Positions 63,218 to 64,000 of a DNA stretch of 64,000 nucleotides are shown piece by piece. The stretch is from Cyclobacteriaceae bacterium (GTDB taxonomy: Bacteria > Bacteroidota > Bacteroidia > Cytophagales > Cyclobacteriaceae): the NCBI GenBank assembly GCA_028284125.1, contig JANQSI010000009.1, forward strand, positions 434,001 through 498,000, written 5' to 3'. Numbering within the stretch: the first letter of the stretch is position 1; each line of letters starts with the position of its first letter. The notes under the pieces were generated by a model. The model made no database searches, was not told the DNA's origin, and was given only the letters and a program-made list of their open reading frames with translations. The position numbers were made by a program, and so were the translations under genes.

Positions 63218-64000
63218 CCTAATCAAAGTACTCCATTTCATTTTTATAGGATTGATTACGTCTTCAGTCAACGCCCAAAAGAATGACAACTCCATTTCAA
63301 GCCAAGCAAAAAGTATCATCGAAGCAGTTATCGAAGAGCAAGGTCTGGTGGGTACTCAGGCAGCAATATGGTATAATGGGGAATGGATTCTCAATCAGTC
63401 GTGGGGCTACGCCAATATGGCTTTGTCAACTCCAGTCAATGAAAAAACCAAATTCTTTATTGCCAGTATTACGAAAAATCTGACAGGATTAACAATTTTA
63501 AAATTGGCAAACGAAGGGAAAATAAATCTCGACATTCCGATTTCCACCTATCTTAAAAATTTTCCCAAAAACCCTGGTTCACAAATTACATCCCGGCTTC
63601 TAATCCAACATCGAAGCGGCATACGTCATTACAGGAGAGGAGAATTAGCCAACAGTCATTTCTTTGATACAAATTATGTTACCGCGACTGATGCCATGCA
63701 AAAATTCATGAATGATACATTGATTGCTTCACCTGGGAGCAGAGAACGTTATAGTAGTTTTGGCTATGCCGTGCTGGCATCAATTATAGAAGAAGTTACT
63801 GGTGATTCATTCGCAGAATATCAAAGAAAGACGATTTTCGAACCTCTTGAAATGAATAATACTGAGGTTCCAGATTGGCGCTATGCTGTTGAGGAACTTG
63901 CAACTAGTTATGGATACTTCCTACCACACTTGGGCTCTTCCTCAGATGAAGAGCCTTTTGAAGCACGTCGATTAAATTTTAGTTATAATCCTGGAGGTGG
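63210..64000 (+). CDS. Beta-lactamase-fold serine hydrolase, N-terminal part (3' end outside window)
   Basis: At least 263 residues; the frame is still open at the window end. A signal peptide (MNYLIKVLHFIFIGLITSSV, cleavage near 'NAQ') is followed by the class C-type hydrolase domain: SITK (Ser86-Lys89), 'LLIQHRSGIRHYRRGE', the second motif 'RYSSFGYAVLA' and 'EPLEMNNTEVPDW'. It is distinct from the lipoprotein hydrolase at 15102-16238, with which it shares only the fold. Two direct repeats cover its promoter and start. Substrate unknown. Confidence 0.88.
   Translation, partial: MNYLIKVLHFIFIGLITSSVNAQKNDNSISSQAKSIIEAVIEEQGLVGTQAAIWYNGEWILNQSWGYANMALSTPVNEKTKFFIASITKNLTGLTILKLANEGKINLDIPISTYLKNFPKNPGSQITSRLLIQHRSGIRHYRRGELANSHFFDTNYVTATDAMQKFMNDTLIASPGSRERYSSFGYAVLASIIEEVTGDSFAEYQRKTIFEPLEMNNTEVPDWRYAVEELATSYGYFLPHLGSSSDEEPFEARRLNFSYNPGG

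Overview
The window comes from a marine-type Bacteroidota, most likely of the order Cytophagales. Evidence: roughly 40% GC; many SusC-like/TonB-dependent receptors and DUF4249 lipoproteins; a giant secreted protein with a type IX secretion (T9SS) C-terminal signal; few Shine-Dalgarno sequences; and promoters of the Bacteroidota form TTG-N19-21-TAnnTTTG. It is ordinary chromosome. I see no insertion sequence, prophage, CRISPR array or plasmid function.

Layout. 1-2952: the end of a TonB-dependent receptor, its DUF4249 lipoprotein and another lipoprotein, closed by a double hairpin. 3175-8941 (minus): thioredoxin reductase, then rpsO-pnp with its intergenic terminator and a leader hairpin, an LptF/LptG permease and a START-like protein. 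9053-12491: tRNA-Met and tRNA-Pro with near-identical promoters; between them lie two tandem paralogous secreted proteins and a minus-strand YjdI/CDGSH-GNAT-flavoprotein cluster. 12626-16238: an AraC-type membrane regulator and small secreted proteins, then a beta-lactamase-fold hydrolase. 16457-17671: a two-gene unit whose first product looks like an LCIB-type carbonic anhydrase. 17801-30296: mostly exported hydrolases (S9 peptidase, endonuclease/phosphatase-fold protein, gamma-glutamyltransferase, histidine phosphatase, M14 peptidase, Asp-box protein). 30632-34941: a metal-acquisition-like locus (TonB receptor, lipoprotein, two CFxCG proteins). 35011-42571: a toroid-fold protein, a DUF4332-like protein, a metallophosphoesterase, a CocE-type hydrolase and an NHL-type lipoprotein. 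42584-48179 (minus): a second receptor-DUF4249 cassette with a third member. 48446-62125 (minus): a 4,559-residue protein made of six LamG-like modules and about 13 Calx-beta domains. 62365-62784: a Fur-family regulator. 63210-end: a second beta-lactamase-fold hydrolase, cut by the window edge.

The most interesting system is a scattered regulon. Eight 17-bp palindromes with consensus ATGCAACATTGTTGCAT lie only in intergenic DNA. They stand before the Fur/Zur-type regulator itself, the TonB receptor at 30632, the lipoprotein at 33122, the CFxCG protein at 34489, the LCIB-like carbonic anhydrase at 16457 and the M14-peptidase/LolA-like intergenic region. Two more form a tandem pair behind the regulator. 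In several cases the palindrome covers the -33 element of a good Bacteroidota promoter, as expected of a repressor site. I infer zinc-responsive (Zur-like) control, which would make the LCIB-type enzyme a metal-starvation-controlled carbonic anhydrase. Metal identity and binding are not shown by sequence. All assignments are by eye, without database searches.
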